A stretch of 7,198 nt of DNA, taken from assembly GCA_964407935.1 (NCBI GenBank), contig CAYOXS010000303.1:1-7198 (forward strand), written 5' to 3'. This stretch comes from J095 sp964407935 (GTDB lineage Bacteria > Chloroflexota > Anaerolineae > 4572-78 > J111). The position numbers and the translations under genes were made by a program. Shown piece after piece: positions 5,569 to 7,198 of this stretch. How positions within the stretch are numbered: position 1 is the stretch's first letter; each line of letters begins with the position of its first letter. The notes under the pieces were generated by a model. That model was not told the origin of the DNA. It did no database searches and saw nothing but the letters and a program-made list of their open reading frames with translations.

Positions 5569-6477
5569 TTAGTTGACCACCAACTGCCGGGTGCCGGCCA
5601 GCCCCAGATACTCGGTGAGCGCCCACACGGTGCGCTCGTACACAGCCTGCCGGGCGGCGGCAACATCGCCGGTTTGGCGCAGCACCTGCTCGTAGGGCTG
5701 GCGGATTTCTGTGCCGATGTTCATTTTGCCGATGCCTCTTTTGATGCCGGCCAGCACGTACTCTTTTTTCACGCCCGAACCGCCGTGCAGCACCAGCGGA
5801 ATGCCGCCGGTGGCCTGGCGCAGTTTATCCAGATGTTCCAGATTTAGCCGGGCTTCCACTTTTTTCTGGTCTTTGGCCGCGCCAGAAATCGCGCCATGAA
5901 TACTGCCCACGGCCACCGACAGCCAGTCGCAGCCGGTTTCCTGTACAAAGCGGCGGGCCTGGTCAACATCGGTAAACCCCTTGCCCGATTCAAACAGTTC
6001 GTCGTAGGGCGGCAGCGGGCCGGCTTCGTGGCCCAGCACCGCGCCCAATTCGGCCTCGCACGGCACGCCGGCGGCGTGGGCCAGTTCGGCCACCTGCCGG
6101 GTGGCGGCAATGTTATCGTCAAGGCTCAGGCGTGAGCCATCAACCATCACCGATTGGTAGCCCAAAGCCAGCGCCTCTTTGACCACCGCCAGGTAGTCTA
6201 TCCGCTTGTTATCTTCATCGATGACCGGCACGTGGTCCAGATGCAGCCGCACGTAATCGGGTTGGCTCCATTTTTGAAATTCGTCCATTACGGCGGCCAT
6301 ACTCTGGCTTTCAAACTTGGTAAACTCCAGTTGGGCCACCTCAATCAGCGCGACGCAATCGGTGTCGGCTACAGCCTCGATGATTGGTTTGACCATCGGC
6401 AGGTAGGGCACGTTGAACGCAGGCACCACTATGCCCGCTTTAACAGCATTTTTTACAATTTGGGTGGAATTTAGCAT
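5569..6477 (-). CDS. Class II (zinc-dependent) ketose-bisphosphate aldolase family protein
   Basis: The 302-residue cytoplasmic enzyme is expected to cleave a ketose phosphate reversibly to dihydroxyacetone phosphate and an aldehyde. Class II motifs appear in order: AFNVP (20-24); HLDH (79-82), giving the catalytic Asp81 and zinc ligand His82; SVMVDGS (109-115); CEAELG (140-145); VGSIHG (190-195) with zinc ligand His194; LVLHGGSG (228-235) with zinc ligand His231; and KMNIGTEI (251-258) in the substrate-phosphate region. All expected metal ligands are present, so it should be active. Length is close to the GatY/KbaY group (about 285), with a somewhat longer loop after HLDH. An AGGAG (6487-6491) precedes the ATG by 9 bases and directly follows the isomerase stop, with only 15 bases between the genes. 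A housekeeping fructose-bisphosphate aldolase is possible, but its place between isomerase and kinase argues for a dedicated sugar route. Confidence 0.87.
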   Translation of the reverse strand: MLNSTQIVKNAVKAGIVVPAFNVPYLPMVKPIIEAVADTDCVALIEVAQLEFTKFESQSMAAVMDEFQKWSQPDYVRLHLDHVPVIDEDNKRIDYLAVVKEALALGYQSVMVDGSRLSLDDNIAATRQVAELAHAAGVPCEAELGAVLGHEAGPLPPYDELFESGKGFTDVDQARRFVQETGCDWLSVAVGSIHGAISGAAKDQKKVEARLNLEHLDKLRQATGGIPLVLHGGSGVKKEYVLAGIKRGIGKMNIGTEIRQPYEQVLRQTGDVAAARQAVYERTVWALTEYLGLAGTRQLVVN

Positions 6478-6492
6478 TAGAAACGGCTCCTG

Positions 6493-7182
6493 TTATTGGG
6501 GGTTGTAATAGTTTTTGTAGTCGATGGTGAGCAGATACAGCGGCGGCTCGTCTTCCTCAATCTCCGGGAAGCGGCCGGTCGGCTCGTAAAAGCGGTTGTC
6601 GGTATTGTCGTCGTTCACCACAGAAACTTCACCCACCAGCACCCGGCCCTCTTCGGCCCAGAATTTGTGGTACAGGTTGGTGGGCAGGGTAATGCTTTCG
6701 CCGGGGGCCAGCCGCACCGTGTGGCCGGCTTTAAAGTGATGCACTACCCCATCCAGGCTGACGGTGATGTCGGTGTCGGCCAGGCCGCCATCTGGCGTTG
6801 AATTGTAGAGCTGGATGGCTAAAATCCCGCCGCCGCGATTGATGATGTCTTCCATTTTGGTCCAGTGGGAATGGAGCGGGGTGATCTGCCCCTCGGCGCA
6901 GATCAGGATTTTTTCGGCGTAGATTTTACCCTGGCCGGTTTTGAGGTTAGCCTGGTCGCCGTTTCTGATGGTGAACAGGAACAGGCCAAACTCATCGTAT
7001 TTGCCCAGGCCAAAGTCAGTTATATCCCAGCCGAGCTGGTGGTCTACAATTTCCCGCGCTTCTTCGCCTTTGCCGGCCCAATCGGCGGGGGTCCAGTAGG
7101 CAAAAGGCGGCAGGTAAAAGCCGCGCTCTTTGATAAAGGCGTCGGCGCTGCGCATAATAGCATTGACTTGCGAACGTTTCAT
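6493..7182 (-). CDS. D-lyxose ketol-isomerase
   Basis: The 229-residue cupin-fold enzyme is expected to convert D-lyxose to D-xylulose; characterised relatives also interconvert D-mannose and D-fructose. The family-typical start MKRSQVNAIM is present. The metal-binding set of the fold is visible: His104 and His106 in PLHSHWTKMED, Glu111 in the same motif, and His172 in TNLYHKFW. Lys91 and the FGLFLFTIRNG strand (65-75) also match the family. Length is as expected (about 225-230), so the gene looks complete. The ATG is preceded by AAAGGAG. It is the first gene of the three-gene minus-strand operon within the window; its promoter, and any transporter or regulator upstream, would lie beyond base 7198. 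Confidence in the family is high; the physiological substrate (lyxose or mannose) is open. Confidence 0.92.
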   Translation of the reverse strand: MKRSQVNAIMRSADAFIKERGFYLPPFAYWTPADWAGKGEEAREIVDHQLGWDITDFGLGKYDEFGLFLFTIRNGDQANLKTGQGKIYAEKILICAEGQITPLHSHWTKMEDIINRGGGILAIQLYNSTPDGGLADTDITVSLDGVVHHFKAGHTVRLAPGESITLPTNLYHKFWAEEGRVLVGEVSVVNDDNTDNRFYEPTGRFPEIEEDEPPLYLLTIDYKNYYNPQ

Positions 7183-7187
7183 GGTTT

Positions 7188-7194
7188 CTCCTTT
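7188..7194 (-). promoter_or_regulatory. Ribosome binding site of the D-lyxose isomerase
   Basis: Read on the minus strand, AAAGGAG lies 5 bases before the ATG at 7180-7182. It is a near-ideal site and fixes the start. Only 16 bases lie beyond the gene in this window, so no promoter can be assessed. Confidence 0.8.
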
Positions 7195-7198
7195 GAAA

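Noticed and set aside
4501..5847. A 448-codon plus-strand open frame opposite the kinase and aldolase genes
   Set aside because: It runs across two well-supported minus-strand genes and their spacer. Its product is a G, A, R, H and Q-rich low-information sequence without recognisable motifs, as expected for an antisense shadow in GC-rich DNA.

Overview
The window looks like a bacterial chromosomal contig with moderately high GC content. It contains one scaffold gap (100 N) and carries two gene blocks that converge tail to tail. I cannot prove the taxon. The protein style, the repeat-rich intergenic spacer and the truncated first gene fit a Chloroflexota (Anaerolineae-like) metagenome assembly, but that is an inference from general familiarity, not from a marker gene.

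Layout, left to right. (1) Bases 1-404 hold the 3' end of a plus-strand gene that runs in from the left. Its C-terminal sequence faintly resembles the methyltransferase-like tail seen on some RarA-type AAA ATPases. (2) Bases 405-791 are non-coding and unusually rich in small repeats: an inverted repeat, a two-copy 42-bp direct repeat whose copies each contain a palindrome, two GC-rich REP-like hairpins, and a five-unit degenerate heptanucleotide array ending just before a Shine-Dalgarno sequence. (3) Bases 792-4015 encode two paralogous SLC13/DASS-type membrane permeases with RCK_C (TrkA_C) regulatory domains in the cytoplasmic loop. They overlap by one base (TAATG) and are presumably co-translated. 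The second is interrupted by the gap, and comparison with the first suggests roughly 155 codons are missing there rather than the 34 implied by the N run. (4) Bases 4003-7182, on the minus strand, form a compact three-gene operon read right to left: D-lyxose isomerase, class II ketose-bisphosphate aldolase family protein, FGGY carbohydrate kinase. Spacers are 15 and 33 bases and each gene has a good ribosome binding site.

How the genes may work together. The minus-strand operon has the classic isomerase-kinase-aldolase composition of a sugar catabolic route. A sugar such as D-lyxose or D-mannose would be isomerised to a ketose, phosphorylated, and cleaved to a triose phosphate and an aldehyde. 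The presence of an aldolase beside a xylulokinase-like enzyme raises the question of whether phosphorylation is at C1 rather than C5. The two permeases probably import or export an inorganic or organic anion. They lie on the other strand and nothing in the sequence ties them to the sugar operon except proximity. I see no phage, transposon, CRISPR, toxin-antitoxin or defence system here. The most noteworthy items are the operon's unresolved pathway, the permease pair and the structured spacer.
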